Positions 35,991 through 47,700 of a stretch of DNA of 64,000 nt are shown here, piece after piece. Where the stretch lies: the NCBI RefSeq assembly GCF_932526225.1, contig NC_064042.1:11050540-11114539 (forward strand). The letters are read 5' to 3'. This DNA comes from Nematostella vectensis. Lineage: Eukaryota > Cnidaria > Anthozoa > Actiniaria > Edwardsiidae. The translations under genes and the position numbers were made by a program. The notes under the pieces were generated by a model. That model searched no databases, had not been told where the DNA came from, and saw only the letters and a program-made list of their open reading frames with translations. Every line of letters starts with the position of its first letter. Within the stretch, counting starts at the first letter, position 1.

Positions 35991-37229
35991 TTACCGGCCG
36001 CGAGTCTTACCCGTGTTGAAGTTCTTAATTCCTAGTTTGTGCCTTCTTATGGATTCCTGGTCACGCCTGCTATCATCCTCAACAACGGTACATTTAGTAC
36101 TCAGAACCTTTTTAAAATTAGACACGAACAGAAACACCGGGAGCGCAACCACGAGTACCCCAAACACGCTAAGTATGGAGCCTACGATTTTCCCTGAAGC
36201 TGTGAGAGGATATTGATCCCCGTAGCCGACAGTGGTCACGGTACTAATTGACCACCAGAATGCACCAGGAATACTCTCGAACGTTTGCCGCCCGTGCGCC
36301 GTCTCTGCATAGTAAGCGGCGGCAGACGAAAGAAGTACACTCATTCCAGCGAACAACATAAACATCCACAGCTCATTTAGACTCATTAGGAACGTGTAGA
36401 GAAGCACGCGCATTCCGCTAGAGTATCGGGAGAGCTTGAAGATGCGCAATACACGAAGCATGCGAGCCGCGCGCATTACAGAAAGTGATCCTGTCCTGCT
36501 TTTCTCTACCGCTAACACGATATAATATGGCAGGACAGTTAAGATATCCACAACGTTCAAGGGCTGCTTACAGAACTTGATTTTCTCCGGTGCGGATGCC
36601 AGCCTAAAAATAAGCTCTATTGTAAACCAGATATAGCATGCCATCTCAATGATGACGTAGACATTTGTTGCCAACACGTTCGAGTTTCCAATTGAGGTTT
36701 CGTTAAATTCGAGCAGAGATGATTCCACACAAGGTATGATAACCGAGATAAGTATAACCATTACAGACCAAAGCGCAATTACGCGCGCTAAAAACGATGA
36801 TTCGGGTACCGAAAATGCCAACCAGATTTTTTTTTGATGGTCGTTTTTGGGCAAAACCGCGTTTTTGCCCATTAATTTCTCTTCTAACTCCTCTCTTGCT
36901 GTTATCAAATCGCTGGGGATTTCGAAGAATCGCACCTCCTCTACAAATATATTTTCCGGGAGTAACTCAGGCTTGATAAGTCGCCCGCATGATTGGTAAT
37001 AAAAGAGTATCGCATCAAATGCTTGACGGTTTCGATTAAAAAAATACTCACATTGCCTTTGGTCGAAGTATTGAGAGCGCTTGATTGGAGACCCTAATAA
37101 AGTGTTTGGGTAGCGCATTAGCGTCGATTCAAGGGTCTCGTAGCGCTCTCCGCTTATATTTATCACAATACGATCATTTAAATCAAGGTTACAAAACGAG
37201 ACTGACTCGTAGGCTTCTGGGTGAGCCAT
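35991..37229 (-). CDS. Shaker-type voltage-gated K+ channel subunit, intronless, 412 aa
   Basis: A pore-forming or modulatory Kv alpha subunit of the plasma membrane. The T1 tetramerisation domain is at about residues 19-104 (FFNRNRQAFDAILFYYQS). S1 is at about 146-166, S2 189-211, S3 222-242 and S4 250-270, with R253, R256, R259, R262, K265 and R268 every third residue. The pore helix is followed by the filter TTVGYGD at 332-338. S6 is at about 347-371. T1 lacks the Zn-binding HxxxxxC...CC set of Shab/Shaw/Shal families, so it is Shaker-type. The S6 hinge reads PVF (364-366) instead of PVP. Such loss of the second proline marks silent/regulatory Kv subunits elsewhere, so this may work only in heterotetramers. 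The ATG at 37229 is chosen because upstream in-frame codons contain no ATG. The length matches the other Kv gene here (414 aa). No intron is present. Confidence 0.93.
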   Translation of the reverse strand: MAHPEAYESVSFCNLDLNDRIVINISGERYETLESTLMRYPNTLLGSPIKRSQYFDQRQCEYFFNRNRQAFDAILFYYQSCGRLIKPELLPENIFVEEVRFFEIPSDLITAREELEEKLMGKNAVLPKNDHQKKIWLAFSVPESSFLARVIALWSVMVILISVIIPCVESSLLEFNETSIGNSNVLATNVYVIIEMACYIWFTIELIFRLASAPEKIKFCKQPLNVVDILTVLPYYIVLAVEKSRTGSLSVMRAARMLRVLRIFKLSRYSSGMRVLLYTFLMSLNELWMFMLFAGMSVLLSSAAAYYAETAHGRQTFESIPGAFWWSISTVTTVGYGDQYPLTASGKIVGSILSVFGVLVVALPVFLFVSNFKKVLSTKCTVVEDDSRRDQESIRRHKLGIKNFNTGKTRGR

Positions 37230-39326
37230 GAAAAGAAACAAGATTGTAACTTGCCCGCATTCGCCGAGGAGTTTTGAAATAAATAGTACCCTTTTCAAGT
37301 ACTTAAGACTTCTTTTTTCCTTTCTTGGCAAGAGCCGGTGCTAGTTAGGCTTTCGTTTTCATTGATTCTTTGGTTTTGCTGATAAGATATAAACAATTCC
37401 AGGATAAAACTTGAGGTGTGGTACTCGAAGTTTCGATTCAGCATTATAGTGCCCGTCGGAATTCTTCGCACAGGCCTGATGCTAGCTAGACTTGTTTCGA
37501 TTCCACTCGAACCTCTGCGGTTGTCTCTTCTAGTTGGCTTTTAAAACTCATGTTTTCCATTTATATTATTTCGAATTCGGTTAATTATTCATAGGTAAAT
37601 CTCCATTTTTGGCACAATATCTTTTCCTGACGCAAGGTTCCCAAATGTGAATACCTTGTCATAAACATCTGTATAAATCAATTTGTTATCGAAATTTGTA
37701 CTTGATATCGATATGCCCTTTGTTTTGTTTTTGTTTGAAGTGCCTTATACAAAACTGATTCTTTAGTTTTGTGGGGACATGTTTCCGCTAATTACACCTT
37801 TACCTTAAATTAAAGTTCTTGCCTTTGAAGGGGTGCATATTTAGTATAAGCATTAAGCGTAATGTATTGATCAATATTTCAAATCATGCGGGAATTACCA
37901 ACCACCCCCTTGGAAGAAAATGGCTGGATTAATCATCAAAACATGTAACAAGACTTTATTCCATTCAATAGCAACGGGTGGTGGGGTATGCGAAGATGGG
38001 GGCGATATCTAGTTTTGCAAAAGTGTCCTTTTTCTCTAAATTAAAAATTTCGATAAGCGATTTTATCAGAGTCATCTCCCTCATATGAATTCAACCGCAT
38101 TTCGAAACAGGCAAGTTGAACAAGCCTGGTTTCAAAACATTGCCCAGCGGTACGTTAGCTACTGGACAATATCCAAACCCTACTAATAAACTAATAAACA
38201 GAATTACGTGAGTTGTGTTTAATTAGTTGTTACTGTCTCGTTTATAAGATACTGCTCCCTTGCCTGGGGTGGTATCCCTTCTATATGCCTTCGACTTGAC
38301 CACATTTGTATATTTTTTCTTGGTATCCCTGCTCAGTAGGATAGATAGAGCACAATGAGTTTCTTATTGCCAATTCATATTTTTTATTTACAAAACATTG
38401 ATATCACAGCAAAAGCTACATCACATCTGTAGGCACCAGTTGTTATGATCACCAGTTACTAAAACAATAAAACAAGCCAATAATATATTCACTAATTCAC
38501 ACACTAATTCACATCACATTTTGAAAGCTCTCTTTTAAAAACATATTTTAAACATCTCTTTTTTTTCACAGAGTATTATTTTACATCACTAGGAATTTTT
38601 TTTATGTTTCACCAGCTAGAAAATGCTTTAATGAATGATTGATTATATCGGCCATTTAAAATCTCCACTTGCACACTCCCTTTTAAAGACAAAACTTCGA
38701 TTTTCTAATGCACTAATTCATACACGTCGTATGCATGGAATAAGTTCTGGTTTAATTCACCATCTTCCATCTTCATCATCAAATTAATTTTGTTATGTCG
38801 TGCATATTATAGGTATTATAATTTTTACCACGATTGGGGATAAGTACTGTTTGAACACAGCAGAAAGAGGACTCACAACTGTCTTTTAAATTTCTGTTTA
38901 TCTTTCCTCTTACAAAGTAGCACTCGTTAGCCAAGTTTAGAAGTACCACTAACCAAACTGTTCTCATACCTAGTCAGAACTATATATTAAACACCTGTGT
39001 CTGATAAGCCATTCTTTAATTCTCAACAAACAAGTGCTGCCCTTGCCAACTAAAGCCTCTTTCAAACGGAAATTAGAGTCGATAAGAGTACAACTCCCAT
39101 GTCCGTTTGACCATGCACTCGCGCGCACTCTCAACGACTTCTGTTCATATTCGACATGAGAGTTTTCAACGTTTGATCGTGTGAATAAGAGTAGTTTTGC
39201 GGAACAGTTTTCACAATAGTGGAATTTAACATGTAATTCCTGGCGGAAGGGGGCATTTTGCTAGTTACATCCCTAAATTTCATTTTTGTTTTCTTCTTTT
39301 TAATTCAGGGTGTTGTCAAGCACAGA
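37230..39326. other. Intergenic, upstream of the minus-strand Kv gene
   Basis: AT-rich sequence that should include the Kv promoter and 5' UTR. Short open frames have no recognisable motif. No strong repeat was found by eye. Confidence 0.6.
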
Positions 39327-39592
39327 CGAACCAGGATAAGAACCAGTCCCTCGCGATCCTTCGGGAAAATAAAATATATAATTTGAAGCTGTGTCCGGGA
39401 CTGTTTCCTCAAAAAAGCTAGTTACATTTCTATGTTAGCCTTGTGTGTTGAGTGTAATTGTGGCGCAGAAAGGGGTTTAGGCTAATATAGTAATGTAACC
39501 AGCTTTATTGAGGAAACAGTCCAGGACACATCTTCAAATTATATTTTATTTTCCCGAAGAATCAACAGGGAACTGATTCTTATCCTGGTTCG
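39327..39592. mobile_element. MITE with 114-nt inverted arms
   Basis: The left arm 39327-39440 (from CGAACCAGGATAAGAA) is closely inverse to 39480-39592, leaving a ~39-nt loop. The arms share AATTTGAAG, TGTGTCC, GGACTGTTTCCTCAA and GGTTACAT-like words. There is no coding capacity. Confidence 0.85.
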
Positions 39593-39733
39593 CCTATGGG
39601 TCAAATGCAGAGATCTATTAACTTAACAAACGGCGCGCGCACACTGCGCACCCCCCTTGGGGCCAAAAAGTGGTTCATTCCTTATTAAGGAATCTTCAAA
39701 TACCATGCTTTTTCCATATGAAGCATATGACTG

Positions 39734-39753
39734 CCCCCCCCCCCCCCCCCCCC
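39734..39753. repeat. Poly(C) run, 20 nt
   Basis: It is followed by CTCGGACAATCCTGGGTACGCGCCTG. Its inverse (starting CAGGCGCGTACCCAGGAT) resembles ends of G-rich animal DNA elements, so it may be the right end of a poorly preserved element starting near 39630. Confidence 0.8.
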
Positions 39754-40085
39754 TCGGACAATCCTGGGTACGCGCCTGAACAAATCTTAATACCAATATA
39801 ATTGCATGTCGCCTATACATCTAAACGCCGGTCAATATATCGATTTATCTTTAATAACCCAAAGTAATAAAATGGAAAACACTAGCACCTGTCTCTGAGT
39901 TTCCCAAAGCATACGTGATGCCCAGTAGGGAAGTCGTCTAGGGGAAAAGATAGTGATTGCTTTTTTTCTTTCCCGCCTAAAAGTGTGAAGCTCCGGGATA
40001 ATCGCGCGCGCGAACAACCGAATCGCTAAGTAACGAGAAATCTCCGCTACAAAAAAAACATATTGCTTTTGAGAGGCAGGGTAAA

Positions 40086-40271
40086 TCCCAATCTACACCT
40101 ACAATTTTCAGTTGACAATTTATAGTTAACAACTATATTTGTTGGCATCTACACTTGCAGTTTTTCATGTGTGACATTTTTTAATTGCCGAGAAAAAAGC
40201 TTATTTACACTTAGTAAATAAAAATTGTCACGTAAAATTCGCCGACTAAAATTGTTAGTGTAGATGGGACT
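40086..40271. mobile_element. MITE-like element with CCCAATCTACACCTACAATTTT ends
   Basis: The left end ATCCCAATCTACACCTACAA is inverse to the right-end sequence TTGTTAGTGTAGATGGGAC, with a one-base gap and two changes. A second internal stretch repeats ATCTACACTTGCAGTTTTT near 40147. It is non-coding. Confidence 0.7.
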
Positions 40272-40325
40272 TAAAGGAGTACTACAAGCTACGCACCTGA
40301 TCTTGCCAATTTTGAAACTTACACC

Positions 40326-40555
40326 GCATTCAAACCAGCACTCTTAAACCAGTTTAAAGGTGGTTTAATTAAACTGGTTTAAATCTCAATCTCCCAAGAG
40401 TGGACAAAACCAAGAACAAAACTGAATAGACTGTGCTGTACATGTTAGTAAGTGATCATTTAGCCAATAAGAATTCAACACAATGAGAAACTTGGCAAGT
40501 TATCATGCCCAGAAAAACCTTGTTAAACTAAACATGGTTTTGGTGTGAATGCAGC
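40326..40555. mobile_element. MITE-like element with GCATTCAAACC ends
   Basis: The left end GCATTCAAACCAGCACTCTT, with TTAAACCAGTTTAA behind it, is inverse to the right end TAAACATGGTTTTGGTGTGA and following ATGC. It also contains the near-palindrome AAACCAGTTTAAAGGTGGTT around 40346. It is non-coding. Confidence 0.65.
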
Positions 40556-41254
40556 ATTAGTTTTATTTTCAATACGCTCGCGACGGAAAAAGGGCCACGA
40601 CTTCTTGACGCATGTTTATTTCATTTAGATGGTGGTCTTGATTTCTATTCACTTATGAAACATTAATATCGGCGGTGTGGAAACTTTTTAAAAAAAGGCA
40701 CCCCTTATTAACAAAAGCGCCCCCTTTCATTTTTATTTCAGCTTTGGGGAAATAAATTAATAGTCTGATTCAAAACCAAGTACAACTTGCAAAAACGGAT
40801 TCTCGTTGAATCGTGGGTCCACCCTAACAAAACAAAGCCGAAAGCTAGATCTTTAGAATCTATCAAGGCCGTAGCTAGAAAACTTTGTCCAGGTGCTCTA
40901 CTAAGGGGGAAACTGCCCCACTGTAATACTTCTAAAAAATGTAGTTATATATAAAAAGACAGTTTCATGCTGGGTTTCTGTAAAAATCAGGTGTTCCAGG
41001 CAAGCTTAATCGGCATCGGCTTCCACACCTTGAATAGTGTTTAACAGCAATAGCCAAAATTAGCGCGTTCAACACATAAATTAAACATTATTCATCATAC
41101 ATTATTAATCATTAAGAAAAAGAAATATACAGCATAACCTCTAAATGGATCGGAAAATTGCTTCGTTTATCTATGGAAACTACCCTGGGTTCCAAGATGC
41201 TGAAATTTTCGAAGAAGATCAATCCTATCGTTATAAACGTATTTTATTTAACTT

Positions 41255-41348
41255 TTAGACTACGAGTTCGAGTTTTCTATGAGTCAATAGATAGTCAACG
41301 AGGCGCGTAGCTAGAAAGCGTAGCGCGTAGCGAGAACGTGTAGTCTAA
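41255..41348. mobile_element. Short inverted-repeat element with GCGTAGC repeats
   Basis: The ends are TTAGACTACGAGTTC and, inverted, GAACGTGTAGTCTAA. The centre repeats GCGCGTAGC/GCGTAGCG. It lies about 430 bp upstream of the IWS1 start codon. Confidence 0.6.
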
Positions 41349-41773
41349 TTGTTTTAGTATAAATCCACTCACATACTACCTTCGAATAACTGACGATTTT
41401 AATAATAATTCATGTTGTTTTTGTGAAAAACGCCGGTTTTTTTCGCTACTCGCAAAACGATTTTCTATAGAGTAATTTTTCGGAAGCGATAAAAACCGCT
41501 AACGGGAGATGAGATTCAAGGCGGGAGAGCGGGAGAATGGGTCAAAATCTTGAGAATTCGCCTTATGGCGTGGGTAACCTGTGTAATAATAACCATAGTG
41601 CACTGGGCGATACCAATCCGAGGCCAGGCCACGTAGCCTATAAATTTCTACTTGCACGCTTGTAAAACTGGAAGCTTTGTGAGAAAGATTTTATACAAAT
41701 ATTCAGCTCATCCCAATGATCTTTTAACGACAAAAAGGGAAATATCGTAAGTCTTGACTATCCCTGCCTTGTC

Positions 41774-44700
41774 ATGGCAGATAATGTAGACGAGGCTTTC
41801 GAGTCGGGCAACGAGGACATGGATAGACCGCCGACACCAGACTTCCACCTCGAAGGAGAAAAGGAGGATGAAGCGTCCGAAACATCGCCACGCGGCTCGG
41901 AAAACAGCGTGGAATCAAGGAGTGTAAGCCCAAAGAACGAAGAAGAAGATGGTGCTAGAGCCGAGCATCGGTCTACAGGCGAGAAAACACTGCCTACTGC
42001 CGAGAACAAGCAAGATATGGAAGATGCAAGTGATGACAACAAAAGCGAAAATGTCGCTTCCCCAGAGTGTTCCAACGAAGAAGAGAAAGAACCGGAAGAG
42101 ATAAAAAATAAATCAGAAATGGGGGACTCAGATAAAGAGGAGTCTGTGAACGAAGAAAAAAGCGAAAAGGACGTTGAATCTTCTATGACACCGGAATCAC
42201 CGCAAACACGGACACCGGATAATATGACCCCAGAAACTCCTGAGTCAGACAGTAAAAAGAATGATGAGGATGATGTGTTTGGGGATGAATCTAATGAGGG
42301 GATAAAGTCTGGTGATGAAGAGACTGAAGAAGTTACTAGAGATAAGACAGATAACGATGATAAAATGGAAGAAGATGAGGAAGAACTCGAGATACCTTTA
42401 TCTCCTATTGGTGATCTGGGGTTATCGGGTAGTGAGACTGCTATTGTCAATGACATACTCAAAAGTGATGTCACTGATATGCTGCCACCTCATCCTGTGG
42501 AAGAACGTGATGAAAAAGTAAATGAGGAAGGAGGTGATAATGATGTTGTTGAGGGGGATGAGGGTAAAGAAGCACCTAGTGACAAGGAGGAGGAAAAAGT
42601 TGCGAAAAGGAAAAGACCAGGTAAAAGCACACTAAGAAGGGGTTGGGTTATTCCTGGTTATTCCAGCTTGTTCCATAGCACTGGCATCACCAGTGATCCT
42701 GAGAGAAACCTCTTAGAATATTTTAATAATTATACCAAAAATATTGTTGTTTTATTGGGTATTTTTTATTGATACTGTACTAGTTACTATTTTCTGTACA
42801 TATATTCAAACATGTTCAGTGATCAGTGATGATGAAGACGAGGATGATGATGAAGACGCCGGGCCGTCCCAGCCCTTGCAAGATAAAGATCAAGATGAGG
42901 GGTCTGAGCAGGAAGAGGTGGGGGATCAGCTTATCGCTGATATCTTTGGTGCAAGCGATGAGGAAGAGGAATTTGAGGTACTGTATGCAAGAATATTTTT
43001 CATATTATTCAATTGTACACTGGGAAATTAGTAAACTCATGGCTGAAACCCTGATTGTAGGCATTTTTGAAAACACAGTCATTGTTGTTTCTTTTGTAGA
43101 CACAAAAGGCTAATGTTCAAAACATCAGCCACGTATTTCTGTCTCCAGAAAAGCAAACAACACCCATGTCTCTAGTCTTTCAATTTATATAACTACTGTA
43201 ATGTAAAGGATTCAATCTAAGCCATTGCCTACTACATTTTACCTATGATAAACCCAAAAAATAGTGTGGTTTTCACTCTAAGACTACGGAATGGTCTACT
43301 GTACATGTACTGTACTTTAGTTGGCTACTTGCTTCCTCCCTCTTTTTATACTCTTGGACCTTATACTCAAGGTTTTAGCAAAAATCCATAGTGGCTAAAA
43401 ATGTAATGTCAATTATTTTTGATTTCCATTTATCAGGGTTTTGACCAAGAGGACATTGAAGTTACAAAGAAGAAGAAAGGAGGTACTGCATTTAATCATC
43501 CAGTTTAACTTAGTAGCAAAAATAGTTAGGAGATAAAAGTACAGTTGCAAATGTCTGCATCTTCAATTGACTATGGACCTTGGAATTTCATGTCATTCGC
43601 GATCTAATTCTATTGATTGTTTTCTTGATATTGTCATCATCATTGGTTAAAGGAGCATCTAAGAAGGGGGAAAAGTGCCTTTGATAAATCTTCAAAATTG
43701 ACTCTGTTTTAATGCCCATTCAAAAGCTAAACCCAAGTTTCTGTTACTGTTCTTATTAGCTAGCATTTTATTTTCAAGGATAATTGTTTTCTGATTAAAA
43801 AATCAGTGAGATGAAATTTGCAGTCATTTGTGATGTTTAGCAAACGAGTGGAGGTCCAGCGATCACTATTGGAAGTCAAATCAGGCACAAATTTTGATCA
43901 AAGCGAGTACTCAGTATCTTTATTAGAAGGGTAATTGAATATTCAATGCTGACAAGAATAATATCGCTGGTAAGACTTAGTGCAAGGTTTATTTATTGCA
44001 TTGGTAAACACAACTTGACGTATGTTGTTCACTCCATTCGAGTATTGCTTTTTCTATCTCCCTCTTATCTCCTCTTTATCTCGGATATTTTTGCTACTGG
44101 TAGTTTCTGCTTATTCCTAGTCACAGTCACCACCTTGGAAGAATAACCGACAAAGTTAGAATATTCTGTTAGTAGACGGAAGTGTAATTTTTATTTGTTC
44201 ATCCACGCAAAGCTCCTAAGCGTAGTAACTCCGGAACTTATAACAAAACAAACATCGAATATGAACCACAACATTGCCACAGAGTGTTCGATATGCCCTT
44301 GAGGGACCTCCAAGCGCAGAAAACATATAGACGCTTAATTAATCAATAATTAGATATTTCTCAGGGGGAGTAATTTTAATTACTGTTTTTAAAAAAAAAC
44401 AGTACAATTAACTAGTGCAATTATCTTGCAATCTTTGTTACCCGATACTCTTGTATAATGAAGTCTCTGATTGATTACTAAAATAGGACACAGGCTTCCA
44501 GTCTTGCGAGTTACTGTGACCCACTTCCTTGAAGGTCCCTATAAAATACAGTAATATTATATACTCGACTTCCCCCTTTAAAATTAATTGCACTTTTTTT
44601 AGTTCTCAGTGAACAGCCCAAGGACAAGGGTGAGGCGGAGGGAACGACTGGTGAAACAGACACCACGGAAGCCATGAAAGTACCCCAGCCACCCAAGGAG

Positions 44701-47700
44701 GAAAGCAGTGACTCTGAGGATGGGGGACAGGGGTAAGATTGTTACCCTAGAGACTTAGCAGTCAGGGGTGGGGGCCTCTAAGGTGCACTCTGTCAGTTGC
44801 CTTTTTCTCATCCTACTGTATGTAGCAAAATCCATAATGTGAGCATGCATCCATTTTTATCAGCTGATCTGGGAAAACTATTGTTGGATTGATTGGATTG
44901 GTATAAGTATCAATATATTTGTATAACTGTTTTAGACAGTTATTTGAAGTTTTCCACAAAATTCGTTTTAAATTTTTAAAGAACAATAACAACAAAGGTG
45001 TGGCCTAAACTCTTTAATATTTTTGGTAACTTGGCGCGACTTTAGATGCTTCACATAGGTGCTTAGAGGAAAAGGAATGAGCGAATAACAAAGGCAATAG
45101 TAACTCTTTGATCCCACATGAAAAGGGGTGAGCTAAGGGTCAACACTCCTGAGATCCTTTGGAGAAACCGTGAAGTACAGTAGTTTTTTAAATACTTTTT
45201 GTAGTGAGAAGTATGTTACTGTAGATATACAGTATATACTTTTTGGGGGTTTGGATGTTCACATTTTCCCCACCATCCCCATATATATTATGTGTTGGCC
45301 CTAAGTAAATACATACAGTATGAAGCAGTTGAGGACTGCTTAGAGTTGCACCATCTTTGCTGTCGTAGCGAGGTCGCCTGAAGCGACCGAGCGGAGACAG
45401 CAACTCTAATCAATGAAATGCAGGCTTCAAAGGACAAACTAGGCGCGCGAGCATTTCTGGTCACACTTTGAAGTGTGACCAGCCTGCTTTGTGCGTTTGC
45501 AATCGTAAGTGTGCATGCGCCAGCTCGCATGAGTAACAAGATCAAGATGGCGGTCATTAATCGCACGGACAATATTGGCAGTTTTATTGGAAGGGAAAGC
45601 ATTTTCAACTATAACGAAGTTAAGGTAGGTTAGGGTGTATCGTTTATTGCTTCTTTCTACCAGCTTAAGATTTTCTTTGATTACTACTGTAAAGGAACAA
45701 AAATGACAGGGATTACCTGCTAGAACCGAGCAAATTGAAACCTCGATTGATTAGCTTTTTGTTAGGGAGAGAAATACCACAAATATAAATTATATACAGA
45801 AGTGAAGTATATTTTCTTTAGTCTCAGTATCTTGGAACTAAGCCTGCAGCATGGAAGTTACTTTAATTAATTATTAGTATGCACAGATTTATAATTTGAT
45901 TTTGGGTGGTTAGTGGACTGTTTTGATAGAACCTTTGCTACATCAAGTCGCCTTATCATTTCTGTTTTCCATTTTATTCTACAAAATATTTTTGGGTCAC
46001 ACATGTTTACTGCCACATTGATATATTGCTCAATTTGAGGAATCAAATGTTTACCACAAAAGTAATACATGTAGGTCCTTCCAGTGAGAGTTTTGTTAAA
46101 TTCGTTCTGACATTGATAGCTGTCTATAACTACAATTTCTTTAATTTCTTAGCAATCATAATTACAGATAATGAATAGATGTATACAATACAATACAATC
46201 CAGGTAATAGAACATGTATAGACCATATGCACACAAGTATTCCAGATAAGTTTGTTACATGTGAGAAAAACATCTTTCTCTGATCACAAACCTATTTGGC
46301 TTTGTGTTTCCATCCTGAAGTACTAGTTTCCACAGTATGAAATGAAATCAAACAGTTATTTAGAGCCGATGTTGTAGTTCCCAGAGCATATTAGTAAATA
46401 TAAGTATAAATAGTATAAATATAAGTATCCTTAAGTTGTCTTTTTTGTGCATTTATGTTCCAATGTTCCCTCTTTTCTTTCAGGCATTAAAGATGCGACA
46501 CCCTCAATGGAAGTTTCAATTATTATAGTCTTTGATAAACAAGAGGAGCTATTAAAGAAATGAACTGCTTATGGAAATGATGGGAACAGAGAATACATAT
46601 AAAAAAGACAGGCCAGGGATCGGACTGGGTGACCCCAGCTGTTTATGATGCATTTGAAGCATATTGAACCACTAATACACTACATGGTCATCACAAAGTG
46701 AAAATGCTGTTTTGTGACAAACTGAACACGAACAACTGAACATTGTTGTTTATGATAAATTTGATCCCCTCCATTGATCCCCAAGATTTTGCATACAAAG
46801 ACACAAATTCCGAATCAAATGGATAGCTAACAGTACCAGAACAGTAACAGCACTGTTTTATTTTGATGCTGCCAGACTTTGGAAAAGAACCTTTCTTCCA
46901 ATACAGTTAATACTTTTGTTTCAAGATAGATTCTATCAACTGCCTATATTGAACACAAGTAAAAAATTGAAGAAAAGCAAAGCCCTTTCCACAAAATCTT
47001 AAATAAAGAGTAATTAAATAGTGAAAATATAAAATAAAAAATATTGCTGTGATAAAACTACAGTATCATTACTATTTATTCGTTAATAAGTTCACGTATC
47101 TCGCACTATGCAGTGCAGCTGCCTATTTTTTGTTGTTATTGTTTATTGTTTCCGGTGCTTCATGTAGATTAAATCATTCTCCTGATGACCAGTTTCTAAC
47201 GCTCGATTCTTAAGTGACATTGATAAAACTTGGAAGAGAAGGGAACCTTGCCCAAAATATATTTGATACACACATGCACATTTGATGGAACAATAACAGA
47301 CAAACATTTTTTGTCCAAGGAAGAAAGACTGTTTCAAAATAATGCCTCTAAGTAGCCATTGCTCGATATCCAACCGTTTCTATTTTCAACTTTTATGGGT
47401 TAACAAGAAAATTATTGAATAGATGTACAGTAGATACAAGGACAATACATAAACTTGATAATAGAGAAGTGACCGTAAAAGCTCAGCTAGAAATCGGGTC
47501 TACTCATCACTGACCTGTAGTGACAAATATTACAACGACAGCACTCGTACCAGATCGGTAAGCTAGTTTTAAGGTATATGGTTGTGTTTGGTATTTATCT
47601 TTTTATTTATTTCTATTCTTCAGGCCCCCTGTCTGGGATTTTGATGTGATTATGGCTCAGAAAAAGGTAACTTATTGACAATTTATTTGACCATCGCCAA

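Larger units (their letters stand above)
44733..47623 (+). other. IWS1 intron 4, with a possible nested small gene
   Basis: A 2.9-kb intron between CAGGG|GTAAGA and TTCTTCAG. It holds a 70-nt inverted-repeat element (45340-45409) and a candidate two-exon small gene with its own polyadenylation hexamer. Confidence 0.75.

Noticed and set aside
37230-37331. Longer N-terminus for the Kv gene
   Set aside because: The frame is open but begins with TTG, not ATG, and lacks similarity to Kv N-termini. The ATG at 37229 gives the usual length.
41758-42474. 238-codon Ser-rich frame on the minus strand
   Set aside because: Antisense of the acidic IWS1 exon 1 (GAA/GAT codons read as TTC/ATC/TCT). The plus strand is supported by the whole IWS1 gene.
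45340-45409. Possible tRNA or small structured RNA gene
   Set aside because: The stems do not fit a tRNA cloverleaf and there are no A/B box sequences. The ends look like a TIR element.
45288-45608. 106-codon minus-strand frame opposite the candidate small gene
   Set aside because: Starts at TTG and has no motif. The plus strand has the splice signals.
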